This document shows, one piece after another, positions 31,692 through 46,000 of a DNA stretch of 64,000 bases (the first letter of the stretch is position 1; each line of letters begins with the position of its first letter). The notes under the pieces are model-generated. The model searched no databases. It saw only the letters and a program-made list of their open reading frames with translations, and had not been told where the DNA came from. The stretch spans positions 36,815,241 through 36,879,240 of the forward strand of contig OY743186.1 of the NCBI GenBank assembly GCA_963555705.1. The letters run 5' to 3'. This stretch comes from Ligustrum vulgare. Taxonomy: Eukaryota > Streptophyta > Magnoliopsida > Lamiales > Oleaceae. The translations under genes and the position numbers were made by a program.

Positions 31692-33038
31692 GTCCTTCAA
31701 GGAGATCTTCGGGAAGTCCTTGGAACCTGTCAAGAAAGAAAGAAGAATAAAGGTACGAGTGATTGAGACATAAGCAATGGAGGCAGTAAGATAACGAACT
31801 CACCCATAGCTCGCATAAGGCCGTGCTTAACAAAAAGCTTGTTCTGTTGAATGACCTCCTGGAAAGTACCCCGGTAAGCAAACACTAGCTGCACTGCCCC
31901 TAAATTTGCGTCGGAGAGGAGGCAAGAAAAAGTGTCCCCTGCCACAAACCAATAACATATGAAAACAGATAAAGGAAGATGAACAGAAAATAATAAATGA
32001 ATGACACATAACACCTAAGGACGCGAAAGTAAATACAAGACTCACTAGGCGAGGAAAGAATTCGGGGAATGGTGATTTCTAGACTAGGATCCACAGGCGA
32101 GCTCTGCCAATCCCCTGCAACCCAGAACCACTGGTTTTTATTGAAGTGGGATGACCAGTGATAACAGGAGGATATGGGCCTCTGGGGGACAAGTAGTACT
32201 AGTCCTTGACATTCGACCTCACATCCTTATCTCTTCTAACGGACTTCTTCAGGGTATATAAGGTGTGAATAATGTGCAATGAGATGGGGTAGCCAGGATT
32301 AACCTCTTGCCACACCAGCCAAGTACCCATGGCCTTCGTCCAGAAATTAGGGGCCAACTGGTAGGGGCATAAGTTGTAGCTCCTAAGCAGTGCCCTGAAA
32401 AAGGGGTGCAGGGGTAGCCTCATCCAGCAGGATAAAGCGTCCTAACACACGACCACATGTTATGCGGGAGGGCTACAGGGTCGGAAAGAAGGCATAGGGT
32501 GCACTAGACGAACTCCTTCTGGTATTCTGAATTTCGCCGATGCTCCCGCTAAATCCAGTCCTCGAATTTTCGTGGCAATCTCACTGCTTTCCCAAGACTC
32601 TGAGTTCGGATCAGGGTCCACATGATACCCTAACACCTTATTCACCAGGTCCACCCAACCTTCAACTTGTGCTATTTCCTCTTCAGATAGCCCTAACTCT
32701 TCCCTATGTGCCCTAAATGGGGCCCTGATGCTTAAGCTGAGGTCCTGATGACCAGAAGAAGTGCCCACCGCCTCTCCTTTTTTCAAGTCCCTATCCCTCT
32801 TGCTTCTAAGTTCCTGCAAGGAGGCTTCTTCATCGGATGAGAGATGAGCCATGTAGGTTTGGTTCTTTTCTTCTTCGCTGTCAGAATCATCCAAACAAAT
32901 TACACCACTGCATTTCCTATTCCTCCTCCTGATCTGCTCCCTAAAGAAGCGGGAACTAAAAATCGATAAAGACAATTGGCAGAAACCTCTGACAGGAATC
33001 GCCATTGCCAACAATTCCCTTGAACCCGTTCCCCCCAA
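31692..33038 (-). pseudogene. Antisense extra ORF of the Tat element, N-terminal half with introns
   Basis: Minus strand. 33038-32460 encodes an acidic Ser-rich start (DDSDSEEE) and a helical segment. A frame change follows. 32423-32199 encodes RLPLHPFFRALLRSYNLCP, the pattern of the so-called gypsy-type transposase domain (Pfam Transposase_28) found in antisense ORFs of Tat elements. Further exons are separated by introns with good sites: donor GTGAGT near 32045 to acceptor GTGGCAG near 31942, and donor GTGAGT near 31797 to acceptor TTGACAG near 31730. The last exon runs to the insertion-C target site and continues at 21732. Product location and role are unknown. Confidence 0.75.
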
Positions 33039-33941
33039 CTCTTTCCATTTTTTGTTCTTAAAAATGGGCCAGACTCACCAAAAAAAAAAAAACAAAAAAC
33101 AAAATGCAAAACAAAATTTTCAAACCCACACTCGAAGATTAGAAATAAAAAGGTTTTGCACATACAAAGGAAAAGAAATTTACCTTCAAAAAGTGAACGT
33201 CCTAGACTGTACACTCGAAAGGAGAACCCCGCCAAGGAAAGCTGTTGAATAGCAAAGACGGTTTGCTGGGTAGAAAACCCTTGAAGAGACGATGCAAGAC
33301 TTACAAGAAAGGAGAAAGCGCTACAACTTCTTGTGAGAGTGTTACTACGAAAATTCTGAGAAAACAGTAAAGGGAAAAATAGTGGCAAGAAGGAGGCTTT
33401 ATAGGGAACCTAAGGATCTAGAATCCTTGATCTTTGAGCCGCATGATTGATGCGGGTAACCCACACCTCTTGGGGAAAGGGCTAATCAAGGCGTCAGCCG
33501 TCGAAGGAAGGGAAGAGACCATTCAGCTACCACAGTGTGGGCCACGGGCGGCTAAATGTCACTCCCATCCCCTCTATATTTCTTGGGAAACGATATCAGT
33601 AGCCCTTTTTTATTAAATAGCCGCCTAAGAAACATGCTAGTACGATCCCAACCGTGGCTTAGGAAGGAAAGCCGAAGTAGGAGGTCGGCTGTACTCTGAA
33701 TCTGAACTTTCCATAAGGAATGCCATTCCTAACCTTAAAATTGCCACGCTACATAATAACTCCCAGGGGACGGATGGCGGAATAATTATAAAATATTGGA
33801 TATAACAAATGATGAAACTTGAACAACATTGCAATCCCATGGTCTTCTAATTGAAGGACACTATCAGAACAAAATTATTGCTGCGAAACTATGACAAATT
33901 AGATCCGCCCATGAATGACCACATCGGATTTGAGGGACTAG
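33039..33941. other. Spacer between the antisense ORF and the 3' LTR
   Basis: Contains the presumed promoter side of the antisense ORF and, at the end, the purine-rich TTTGAGGGACTAG next to the LTR. No further gene is supported; overlapping minus-strand ORFs up to 33388 could be a 5' exon. Confidence 0.5.
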
Positions 33942-34624
33942 TGTTGAGACCGTGCCCAAAATGTAGTACATTGAACCACCAACGAAGGCCCAATAGGGAC
34001 CCAATGGACCTTAGCTCATGATTAAAGTCTAGGATATCACATTGGGCCAACTGCCGAGGTAGAATCTCACGTGAACTTATTTGGTCGAACTGATTTATGT
34101 CTAGCCGATGTGCTTTATGCTTAGCCGAGGTGCATTACGGTGACGTCTCAGACGAGTGATGGGACAAGAGATGGAGTCAGAGATGTGACACCGCTTTTAC
34201 CAAGAAGTGACAGACGTCCATCCCCTACCAAACGTAGTAATGATTACTGTAAAAAAGCAAGATTTTCCTCTTCAACAGTTAGGGTAAATACATGTGTAAA
34301 GTCCACAACGTGTCGCCATCCAAGACTATAAATTCCTCTATAAATAGGACGCTCCTCCCACGTTAGAAAGGGTTAGCAATCTTATACTACAAACTAAATA
34401 TTTTATTCTCACTCCATTTTCTCTCTTTTACACACTTATATTTCCCGTACCCAATTTATATCTGCTTGAAATGGGCACTGACTTTAGCATCGGAGTGCAA
34501 ACTGGAGCCACCTTGGCCCCCTTTGCAAACGATCATTTGTCGTAGTGCACAGGAGATCCACATGTCAAAGAGGGAGGAGCTGAGACGTGTTGGTTCAAGG
34601 TCCAGCCGAATTTTGTGGTCAATA
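33942..34624 (+). repeat. 3' LTR of the Tat element
   Basis: 683 bp. It starts TGTTGAGACC and ends TCAATA (the terminal CA is mutated to TA), followed by the target copy ctatc at 34625-34629. An 11-bp duplication (TAGGGACCCAA) near 33995 distinguishes it from the left LTR. Confidence 0.93.
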
Positions 34625-34629
34625 CTATC

Positions 34630-37047
34630 TATGGTGTTACCATAGAAAATACATATAACAATACATTCACGTGTTCATTCGAATGTTCTTCTACATTCTA
34701 ACTTGTGAGATAAGCTACTTTCTTCATAAGAAATAAATAAAACACATGTTAGTCTAACTGTAACAACAATATTCGTATCTTGTTATTACTTCAACTATGA
34801 ACAATTTTAGAATAAGTTATTAATGACTTGTATCTCACAATCACAACACCTTGTGACTTACAAGTTATTTAAACTTACTCTACGGATCCTATTATTTAGG
34901 TGATGAGTTAAACTCAATGTAATAATAGATCTGCCTTTATTGAAATAATGATAATATATGTGTTATGTTATCTCAATGATTGAATTTAGAACATAAAATT
35001 TACATACTCCTACTAGATCTAATAACTCATGTATTATATACATAATGAGTCTATGTGACAATCACATTCCTGTTGGAATGGTGGTTTTACAGACGGGTCT
35101 TCGATATGTGACGCTTCACATATTCAACATTCTCATGTTTAGTGGGCATGGATTCTATTTTTTTTTTCTTTTTACAATCTTCGAATGAGATAGTTAAACC
35201 GATTCAAATCACTTTTTAATCTCACACATTTTTTCAAAATAATTTTTCAACCATGCATTTCATATCAAAAACATCAAATTCTTTGTTTATAAATAAGATG
35301 CGGGATTATACATCGAAAACTGCCTAATAGAGTTGATTGAAAACTAGCTAGGTGCGAGAAAGTCCGAACCGTCTTGCTATCGACAGTGTAACCTTAGCAA
35401 TTGTCTACCGATTGTTTAATTTTGGAGGTCGGTTGCTAACGCCCTTTTGCATCTGATTACGTGATACTAAAGGGGACGAAATGGGACTTGGATGAAAATT
35501 TGGCAAAGTATATACAAAAGCTTGAGCCTATGTTCAGTAAAAGTTTGTTTATAAATCGTCACTTTGTGACATCCCATTGAACTTTTTTTTTTTTTTTTTG
35601 GGAAAAGTCTATTGAAATATAAAATTTGTGAGAGAATTAATTTTTAAAATTGTTAGTTGGTTAAATGTTAGTTTTGAGTTTGGTACTTTGATCCTATAAA
35701 TACATGATACGCTTTGTAATTTGTAAGCAAGTATTTTTCCGGTCTGAGTAATTTGTGAGTTTTTCGGTCTCCAGCGAGCGACGGCACAGCCGCTAGTCCG
35801 ACCGACTAAGTTGTTTCTGCTTTATTTTTTGGCTTTGTTTACAACGGTTAGGAAGGGGATTTTCTACTTCTCTTTCACTGCTTCTCTGTCTTTTGTTATA
35901 TTTCTTCTATTTCAGCTGTAATTCCTGCAATTGTAATAAAAACTTATTAGTATATCAAATGAAGATAGTTAACAATCTCAGTTTGTAGTTTGCAATTCCT
36001 CAATTTTAGTTCAAAGTGTTTTGTATGCTTGTCATTGGTTGAAATCTACATCAAATTGATCTTCGACCATAACATTAGGGTTCAGAGATTTGGGAGATGC
36101 AATTTCATGTGGAGAGTTCATGAATGGATTTCACGCTTTTAGTTGGGAAGGAAGTCACGATTTCATTTTAACATTTGGTTATGTCGAGATATGTAGACTT
36201 GGTCTTTCATTTTTGAGTTCAATGAAGTGCAAATTTATATAGCACTTATTTATAAATATTGTTTACAAACATAATAACATTTCATTGATTCATTTTTATG
36301 AAAAATAAAATGATAAGTATGAATATTTGACTAATCAAAATTGTTGAATTTTCAAACAATGGTCTAATAAAATATTATCACATAACAATTTAGATGGACT
36401 TTCGACTAATCTAAAATGGTCAAAAAGTTTTCGCAAAGGAGTTAAAGGTCATAGGATTTTATGCTATTAAGGCTACGTTTGGCGACTGTCAAATCAAGGA
36501 ACTTGATTTATAATGTGATTTATTTGAATTTTCTAAGTAAGATGTATGGTTAAAGATTTGAAAAAGACGTTAAAAAGTGATATGAGAAATGGGCATAATT
36601 TTTGTTTTAATCACTTACCGAATGGACTCTAAGACTCTTTTTTATATTCTCATTTGCCACGGAAAATAAAAGCTAGTACCGTTCACAAGATCTACAATAT
36701 GCTTTTACAACTTTATCAAACAAGACAAAAATACAAAAACATATAGTAGATCTACAATATGCTTTTACAACTTACCAATAATAACTTTTATTACATTGTT
36801 CTCAACGGACGCAACATTAGGGTCCGTTAGGCGGCCAGCATCTCATTATAATGTGTATTATTTGAATTTCTTAGATAAAGTTAAAAAGTTATTTGAGAAA
36901 TTGTGCCAATTATAAATTAAATTATAATGGGCAATCATGCACTAGGCAAATAGACCCTTACAAATAAATACAAAAAACATTTTGTGACAGTTAGAGTCAC
37001 GAAATTTAACTTCTCTGTGTAGAGGTGGAGGATGTTCTTCATCATCA
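34630..37047. other. Intergenic, downstream of ADNT1
   Basis: No supported gene. 35670-35960 has LTR-like composition (a CTATAAATAC box near 35693, a pyrimidine-rich stretch, AATAAAA near 35936) and could be an eroded solo LTR; I found no partner or termini. 36470-36960 holds MITE-like AT-rich repeats. The 3' untranslated region of ADNT1 must lie just below 37048. Confidence 0.45.
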
Positions 37048-40000
37048 TCAGTCTGCTATTCTAAACTCAACTCCCATGATGTCCTTCACTTGCTCATATG
37101 TCACAAAAGCAATAGCTATTGATGGGACAACCTGGAAAGAAAATGTAACTTTACCCTTTGGCCTCAAAATAAGTAACTTCTTCCTTCTAAAACTTACTTA
37201 TTTTACTTATAAGTAGAGTCGTAAGGAAACTTTTTAAGCTTGGCTGAACGTGCACAAACTATAACATGTAGTAGCAAAACTAGAAAATAAGGTTGTAGAA
37301 TATTACAAACCTTCACAGAATTGGGGACCAAGCCTTTATACAGTGCTCTGAAGCCCTCATGCCTAACAGTTTTCCTGAAAGCATCAATCATGCCAGCGTA
37401 TTCAAGGGCGGCCTTGTTTCTTCCGTCGCCAGCAACAACTGAAGAAGCGTTAGTCCATCCCACCATCTGCATTCTTCTGCGAATGACATCGAGGGGATAA
37501 GCAACCGTTTGCCCTACAGTACCTGCTGCTGCCCCACATGCTAGTCTTGTAACAATGCCCAACTCATTCTCGTCAACGAGCCCAAAGGATTTAGATTTAA
37601 TCAACCAATCTTTTAGAGACTCGTACACAGCAAAATTGAGGCCCACATATGGAATCTAAAAACAAGATATAAGAGTGTGAGTTTCACAAACAAAACTCAG
37701 GAGCAAGAGTTGTTAAATTAAAAACAAATAAAAAGAATGACTCAAGCAAGATAAAAAATTTGGTTGAACTTCAGCCAAAAGAAACTAAACGTTCAGCAGC
37801 AATAATTTTCCCTCTTTGATCTAAGTTCACTACATGCTCACGATTATTTTCCCCGTCAAACGAGGTACAAGATCTAGACAGAAAAATTAATTAGTCGACA
37901 GAGTCTGTTAGTGTGATCACAAATCTGTTTGTTACGACAGTATGGCAAGTAACGGATGAGTGTGATCGTAATTCTTCACAAGCAACTTTAATCAAGTAGA
38001 CATAATTGGACAACAACTACTAGTATAACTTTCACATAGTTAGAAGGTAAAGATTATAGGCAGGGGCAGATCCAGGGACATGCGAGTCTATTCGTCCGTT
38101 CATACTGGATCTGTTAAGAAAGGAAAATTCCCTTGTAATGAAGCGATCAATTTTTTCTCGTCTTTAGGCAACCGCTAGTGCTCACTCAAATTCTTGGATT
38201 CGCCCATGATCATAGGTAATATGGAAAATATATTGAGCAACAAAAAAGTTTCAGCACAATATTTACCAGATTAAAACAGGATTGGTTCTTTGTATCTATC
38301 AATTTTTTCATTTAGTATTCTCTCAGGTTATACAACCAAGTGAAATGATAAAATAGGATTCGCGTTCGTTTAAGAATTGTGTTTTTATTCTTTTTCAGGA
38401 ATTATACCTCATTAAATGGAGCATAAAGGTTTGGTTAACAAATTAACAGTCTTGTGCATTCATCAGTTCATCATAAAGTCACTAGATCTAACTCATTATA
38501 ATTTTCAAGGATATACTATTACTAGATGTTTTAAGATTTCTCTTTTTATTCTTTTCAGGAATATACACCTCATTAAATGGAGCATAGAGGTTTGGTTAAC
38601 AAATTAACAGTCATGTGCATTCATCTTGTTCATCATAAATTCACTAGACCTAACACATTATAGTTTTCAAGGATATACTATTACTAGATGTTATAATTCG
38701 AGAACTTACGACTCCAATGACAGAAGGAAGCCAGCCCTTATACAGACCACGGAAACCTTCCTCGCGGAGAACAGTTGATAAAGCATGAGAAATTCCTCTG
38801 TATTGACAAGGGGAGTTCTCCGTCTGCGGGGGTGGGGGTGGGGAATCTGCCGTTAAAAGCCTACAATGCCATAGTAAGACTTCAGGAAAAAGTTTATTTC
38901 CATGAAAACCCCAGATACCTGCACAGTTAATCTACCCCGAACCATATCCATCGGGTAGGTTGCAGACATGGCAATTATTCCAGCACAAGCTCCAGCACCC
39001 AAGCGTAATAAAGGAGTCAGCAGAGCATCATCTGCAACAACGAACAAAGTGTAATGACATATACGGTCCTTATACCCTCAAGAGTTGTTTCTCATGAATT
39101 AAGAAAAATAGTTTGGAATGCTAGCCATTGACATGAGCAAGGAATAAAATACGAAGAAACTTAATCATTCGTAAGATTATGCTGATTAAATATTGACTTA
39201 TACACACATCTGGCCAGGTAGCTCATAATCTGGGGTGATTCGCCAGCCATCAGAGAAAGTAAAAGTGAAAATGCAATTTGTCTCGCAGATGTCCGAAATA
39301 TACAAAAAGGAATCTTTGCTAAGACAATAACCGAAATGGAACTTTTATTGTGTACATACACTAATAAGACGTACCATTTCCAGTTTGCTGTTGGTACAGA
39401 TATAATATACCCCTGATACAACAAAAAATGACAGTCAGATGATGAAATGCATCAAAAGTAAAATAATTTACTTGTTTTGTGATAAATAGATACCAAATTC
39501 TACACAACGCTAGCTACCATTTATCTATGCAAATCCCTTAATGGCATGCTCAATATATATATTGAACCAGCTAGGCTAAACAAACAAAAAATACATATTT
39601 AAATTGTCCCATTTGGAGATCATTCGCCAGCGAATCAACATTACTAATAAAAAAGCTAGTGCCATAATCTCACAAGTCGCAAGTAAAATATGATTTACTC
39701 GACAATGAAAATGATATTTATAAGATTTATAATGTCTTACTATAAATTTGAAAGTCATCAAATGTAGGCTCTTATATTAAGCTTCTGTTTGGTAAAAAAT
39801 AAAAATAAAATAATGTTTATAAACAAATAATGTTATGTTTTCGAGATAAAATGTGTAGTTGGTTGAAAAGTGGTTTGGGGAATATATTGTTTATAAACTT
39901 GTTATGGGGCTAAATGAGATGTAGAACGGGAAAGAGAGAAAAAGAGAGGAGAACTGGGAGAAACATTTAGAGAGGATCTTTAATATCACTGAATACATCA

Positions 40001-43000
40001 AATCAATAATGTACGATCCTGTTTATATTCAAAATTCCTAACAAAATTGAAAAGTAACCAAAATAATGAAATGGAAAGTTTCCAAACCTAAAAATAATAA
40101 TTATTGTAAGAAAACAATCATAATTTAATTCCAATTTTTCCACCTAAAGGCTAAAACAATTGCGTATTTTTAGCATATCTCCAGTTTAATCTCCATCAAA
40201 TGCATTGGGAGCTCTATAAAATTATAAACCATTCTAAGCAATTGCCTTTCCCACAAACTCATGTCATTCACATGGATAACATTCAATTATCAAAGCAACC
40301 ATGTGATCCATGCCTTACCAAACAGTTCAATTCTAGCAGTTTTTATTAAGATGAGTTAGATGTCAACAATAAACTGCAATTTTCTGATAAACCCCCTATA
40401 CGGTTCACTTACTCCAGACGTCGCAAGAAGGGAGTTTAGTTAGAATATTCTAGAATGAGAGATTGGTTAGAATCTATGGAGGAGGGGATTAGTTAAAATG
40501 ATGACAGGGTTGTTACGAGGGAATAAAGGAGGAAGGGCAGGAGGTAGAAGGTATTCAGAAAATTAGAAAAGTCTCGGTCATTTTAGGAGAGGGGCAGCTC
40601 TCGAAACCTGTCTTCTTACTTGTCATTTTCATTTCTTCATCTTGTAATTTCCACAGTTTACTAAATACAAACTAAATTCCCATAATATAGAACTTCATTT
40701 TTTCCGTATTCTTCTATATATTTGTTGTTGGTTGAACAGGGTTTCACCATTTGGTATCAGAGCAGTTGAAATACTGGAGAACGGATGCCCATAACAAGGA
40801 TGGATTCTCGAATCGATGCACTGGAAGTCTCGGTAACCCAGATCCCGGAATTGAACTCGACAGTGACTGAATTAAAAGGAAACATGGAGCAATTGAACTC
40901 GAGATTGGGGATTGAGTTGGGAAAATTGAATGAGAAAATTGAAGTGAGCCTAGCGATGGGTCGTAGAGAGCTAAACAATGGTCTCCAGACACTTTCCAAG
41001 ATGATTAAAAGTTAGCAGTTAAATCCCCAAAACATATGCACAGGGGAGTGGGATGAAATCCACGACATCCTTTGAGGAACCAACTGAGTTTGGCACTGTA
41101 ATTACGGGAAAACCAACTCCGGAGGATGCAGAAAACCAACATCGCAAATTGGAGTTACCGCTGTTTAATGAAGAGGACCCCGACGCATGGATATTTAGAG
41201 TTGAAAGGTATTTTAATATGAATAAATTGAACGATGCGGAGCAAGCAGTGGCTGTAGGAGTGTGCATGGAGGGCAGCGCTCTTTCATGGTTTCAGTGGGA
41301 AGATGGAAGGCATCCGATACACAGCTAGGGTGATTTGAAACAAAGGTTATTGGAACGATTCAGAGATACTCAGTATGGAACGTTGCACCAAAGATTTCTA
41401 GCGATCAGGCAAACGAGTACTATGGCACAATACAGAGAAAAATTTGAATTCTAAGTTGTACCCCTAACACAAGTGAGTGAGGAAACATTAGAGGTATAAA
41501 TGGACTGGAAGAAGAAGTGCAAGCTGAAGTGTTAATGGCACATCTTGAAGGCCTATCCCAAATCATGTACATGGCTCAAAGAGTGGAGGACCGGAATAAT
41601 CGGGTGAATAAACTAAGAGAGAAGGACCGACCACGTTATAAGAACAATGTTTTCCCTACTCCTGCTAGAATGGAGTAGATGACGATTCCCTGAAATCCAC
41701 CACGTGGTAATACCTATATGGAGAAAACAAGTTTGAACTCTTCAACTGGGGCTACTGGATTTAAAAGACTGTCTCAGTCCGAAATTCAAGCAAAAAAGGA
41801 AAAGGGATTATGTTTTAGATGCAATGAAAAGTACACGGTTGAGCATAAATGTCGCAATAAGGAATTACATGTGCTGTCAGTAGATGATGAGATTGAATTG
41901 GAGGAACGAGAGGGGCAACCTGAGGAAGAACCAACCGAGAGAATTGAGTTGGAAGGAGTAGAATTGTCTATGAATTCAGTAGTTGGATTGACTTCGCCTA
42001 AGACAACGAAGGTGAAAGGTTCAGTGAAGGGGCAGGATGTGGTAGTGCTAATTGATTCCGGGGCTGCTCATAACTTGTCCTTGGAATTAATTTGGAAGTT
42101 AGACATATCAATAACAGAGACAAAAGGGTACGGAGTACAAGTAGGTGCAGGGATGTCAGTCGGGAGAAGGGGTATTTGTAAAGGGGTGGTGTTACAAATG
42201 CAATCAGTGGTAGTCATAGATGAGTTTTTACCCCTAGAGCTAGGAAGTTCTGACATGATACTGGGCATGCAGTGGCTAAGTACTTTAGGAACGGTTCAAG
42301 TCAATTGGAAGTTGTTGGAAATGAAAATAACTATGGGGGATAAAATACTCACTCTGCGAGGGGATGTAGGGTTGAGCAGATCTTTGGTTTCACTAAAATC
42401 CATGGTGAAAACTATACAGAAGGAGGGAGAAGGAGTGATGGTGGAGTTGTGTTCGGTGCAAGTAGAAATGGAAGAGCAGCCAGCAAAAAAGGAAATTCCC
42501 CCCCAATTCAAGACATTTTAGCCAAGTATCAATCAGTCTTTGAGTTACCTACTGGATTACCTCCTTCACGAGGGCGTGAACATGCGATCACACTAAAGAC
42601 AGGGACAGAGCCTATTGATGTACGACCATACAGATATCCGAATGCACAGAAGGCAGAGATTGAGCAGTTGGTGGCAGAAATGTTGAGGGCTAGTATCATT
42701 CAAACTAGTGTGAGTTCATTTTCTAGTCCGGTGTTACTAGTAAAGAAAAAGACGGGGGATGGAGGTTTTGCGTTGACTACCGAGTTGTAAACAGAGCTAC
42801 TGTACCAGATCGTTTTCAAATACCTGCTATTGACGAGCTCCTAGATGAGTTGAATGTGCCACAATTTTCTCTAAGCTTGATTTGAAGTCGGGCTATCATC
42901 AAGTACGGTTGAAAGATGGTGATCAGTATAAAACTGCTTTCCGGACTCATGAGGGACATTACGAATTATTGGTGATGCCTTTCGGGCTTACCAATGCCTC

Positions 43001-46000
43001 AGCTACTTTTCAGTCCCTAATGAATCAGATTTTCAAAGGTTTATTGACAAGGTGTGTATTGGTTTTCTTTGACGACATACTAGTTTACCGTCATAATATG
43101 GAAGAGCACTGCGTTCACTTGGTTGAAGTGTTAAAGATCCTACAAGAGCAGCAGCTATATGCCAATAAGAAGAAATGTGAGTTCGGGTGTGCGACCTTGG
43201 AATATCTGGGGCATTTGATCAGTTCAAAGGGGGTAGCAGCGGATCCCAAGAAAATCGATGCAATGCAATCTTGGTCATTACCAAAAAATATCAAAGAACT
43301 AAGGGGCTTCTTGGGACTAACAGGATATTATAGGAAATTTGTGGAAGGATATGGGAAAATAGTCGAACCACTGACCAGACAATTGAAGTAAGATAGTTTC
43401 CATTGGGATCAAGATGCAAATTTTGCCTTTTACAAGTTGAAGGCAGCCATGACAAATGTCCCTGTTTTAGCTCTGCCAAATTTTTCATTACCGTTTGTAG
43501 TGGAAGCCAATGCTTCAGGAGTGGGTTTAGGAGCTGTCCTCTCTCAAGAACAAAAACCTATAGCTTATTTTAGTCAAGCTTTATGTCCCAGGGCTAGACT
43601 AAAGTCCATTTACGAAAGGGAACTCATGGCCATTTTGTTGGCAATACAGAAGTGGAGACACTATTTGCTAGGGCAACATTTTTTAGTACGGATGGATCAA
43701 AAGAGTTTGAAGTTCCTATTGGAGCAACGGTTGGTATGTGCGGAACATCAAAAGTGGGTTACCAAATTACTGGGGTATGACTTTGAGATTCAATATAGAC
43801 CCGAGCTGGAGAATAAGGCTGCAGATGCTCTTTCTAGACTTCCACTAGCAGCTGAACTATCAGTGATAACGGTGTCAAAAGTGCTGGACTTGGGGGAATT
43901 GCAAGCACAGATAGCGATGGATGAGAGGTTGTCAAGCATTAGAGAGGCACTAATCAAAGACCCCCTAGCTATTGAAGATTGGACAGTTACGGATGGGTGC
44001 CTTTTGTACAAACAGCACTTGGTCTTACCTAAGGACTCCAATATGATCCCTTGATTACTTCAAGAATTTCATGGCAGTGCGTTACGAGGACATTTTGGAG
44101 TTTTGAAGACATATAAGAGGATTGCCCAGGAGTTTTTTTGGGTCGGTATGAGAAAGGATGTTCAGAAATTCGTGGAAGCTTGCTCGATTTACCAACAAAA
44201 CAAATACCTAAGCTCTTTCCCCAGCAGGATTACTACAACCCTTACCCACACCGGATGCTATTTGGGAGGATCTTACCATGGATTTTATTGAGGGTTTACC
44301 AAAGTCTAAAGGCATGGATACCATTTTGGTGGTAGTGGATCGGCTGAGCAAGTATGCCCACTTTATGACACTGAAACATCCATTTACAGCCTAAACAGTA
44401 GCAACTTTGTTCGTTCAAGAAGTGGTGAGACTTCATGGTTTTCCTTACTCCATTGTGTCAGACAAGGACAAGGTTTTTCTTAGCCTTTTCTGGATAGAAC
44501 TCTTCCGCCTCCAGGATACAACCCTACGCCCGAAGCACGGCCTATCACCCGCAGTCCAATGGGCAGTCTGAAGTAGTGAACCGTTGTTTGGAGACTTATT
44601 TGCGTTGTTTTGCTAACAGTCACCCTCATACCTTGGCAGAATGGGTTCCTTGGGCAGAATTTTGGTATAATTCTTCCTTTCATACTTCAGCCAAGACTAC
44701 TCCTTTCAAAATAGTTTATGGGCGGGATCCTCCTCCTGTTATTCGTTATGGAACTCAAAAAACTACTCTGGAAAATCTTGATCAGCAGTTGCAAAACCGC
44801 AATAAAATGATTGATGAGTTGAAGTTGCAGTTGCAGTTAGAAAAAGCTCAATCAAAAATGAAGAAGTTTGCAGACACTAAGAGGAGGGAAGTTCATTTTC
44901 AGGAAGGGGAGTACGTGTATCTCAAACTACAACCGTATAGACAGAAATCTCTGGCCAGACGTGTTAATGAGAAGCTCGCACCCAAATTTTTTGGCCCTTA
45001 TAAAATTAGCCAGAAAGTTGGTAGTGTGGCTTACAAAGTACAACTTCCGGAGAATGCCAACATTCACCAAGTTTTCCATGTATCCTAGTTGCGTAAGGCT
45101 ATCGGATCTGCTCATCCAACCCAACCCCTCCCAACCCTGATCAGTTCAGATATGGAATGGAATGTGCAACCATATGCTGTGTTGGGAATCCGTCCAAGTA
45201 GTGATCCATCTGATAAAGGACCAGATGTTTTGATTCAATGGCAGGACCTTCCACCATTTGAGGCTTCTTGGGAACCTTTTGAATTGATAAATGCGCAATT
45301 TCCTGAATTTCACCTTGAGGACAAGGTGCTTTTATTCGCGGGGGGGTATTGATAAACCCCCTATACAGTTCACTTACTCCAGACGTCGAATGAAGGGCGT
45401 TTGGTTAGAATATTCTAGAAGGAGAGGTTGGTTTAGAATCTATGGAGGGGATTAGTTAAAATGATGTCAGGTTGTTATGGAGGAATAAAGGAGGAAGGGC
45501 AGGAGGTAGAAGGCATTTAGGAAATTAGAAAGTCTTGGGTCATTTTAGGAGAGGGGCAGCTCTCGAAACTTACCTTCTTACTTGTCATTTTCATTTCTTC
45601 ATCTTGTAATTTCCACAGTTTACTAAATACAAACTAAATTCCCATAATATAGAACTTCATTTTTCCGTATTGTGCTATATATTTGTTGTGGGTGGAACAG
45701 GGTTTCACCATTTTCATATACATGCTTTTATATTTAGTGGAATATTTGGATCTCTGTTATTTTTTTGGTATTTGATTTATATTTCAGAGTTCTTCCTTCT
45801 GAAGCAGTATTTTATAGCCTGTTCGGTAATGGTTTTTAAACCATTTTTTTACACAATTTCCCAAACTACTTTTTAACCACACACATTTTCTCTCTTCAGT
45901 TTTTAACCATGTGCCTTACTTAGAAAACACAAAAAAACACCCAAAAAAAACCGTGAGGACCGCCACCGAACAGTCCGTTATTCCTATTCTATGTGGTAAT

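Larger units (their letters stand above)
1905..34624 (+). mobile_element. Ty3/gypsy Tat-lineage LTR retrotransposon (outer host of nested insertions)
   Basis: The element starts TGTTGA at 1905 and its right LTR ends TCAATA at 34624 (the left LTR ends TCAACA, forming a perfect terminal inverted repeat with TGTTGA). The 5-bp target duplication ctatc is at 1900-1904 and 34625-34629. Order on the plus strand is LTR, primer-binding site, gag, protease remnant, RT, RNase H, second RNase H, integrase, antisense extra ORF, LTR. A second RNase H and an antisense ORF before the 3' LTR are known traits of the plant Tat lineage (Grande/Retand-like elements). Removing insertions A, B and C leaves about 11.3 kb. 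Stops and frameshifts in pol make it non-functional. Confidence 0.93.
40385..45710 (+). mobile_element. Reina-like chromovirus in the ADNT1 intron (element D)
   Basis: 5326 bp, target duplication ttttc at 40380-40384 and 45711-45715. LTRs are 40385-40749 and 45350-45710, starting TGATAAACCCC and ending GGGTTTCACCA. The initiator-Met primer site TTTGGTATCAGAGC follows at 40750 and a G-run purine tract precedes 45350. Order is gag, zinc knuckle, protease, RT, RNase H, integrase, chromodomain. Short LTRs plus a C-terminal chromodomain fit the Reina clade. It is antisense to ADNT1 and broken by several stops and frameshifts. Confidence 0.93.

Noticed and set aside
35670..35960. Eroded solo LTR or promoter-to-polyA unit
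   Set aside because: TATA- and AATAAA-like signals are present, but there are no termini, target duplication or partner copy in the window.
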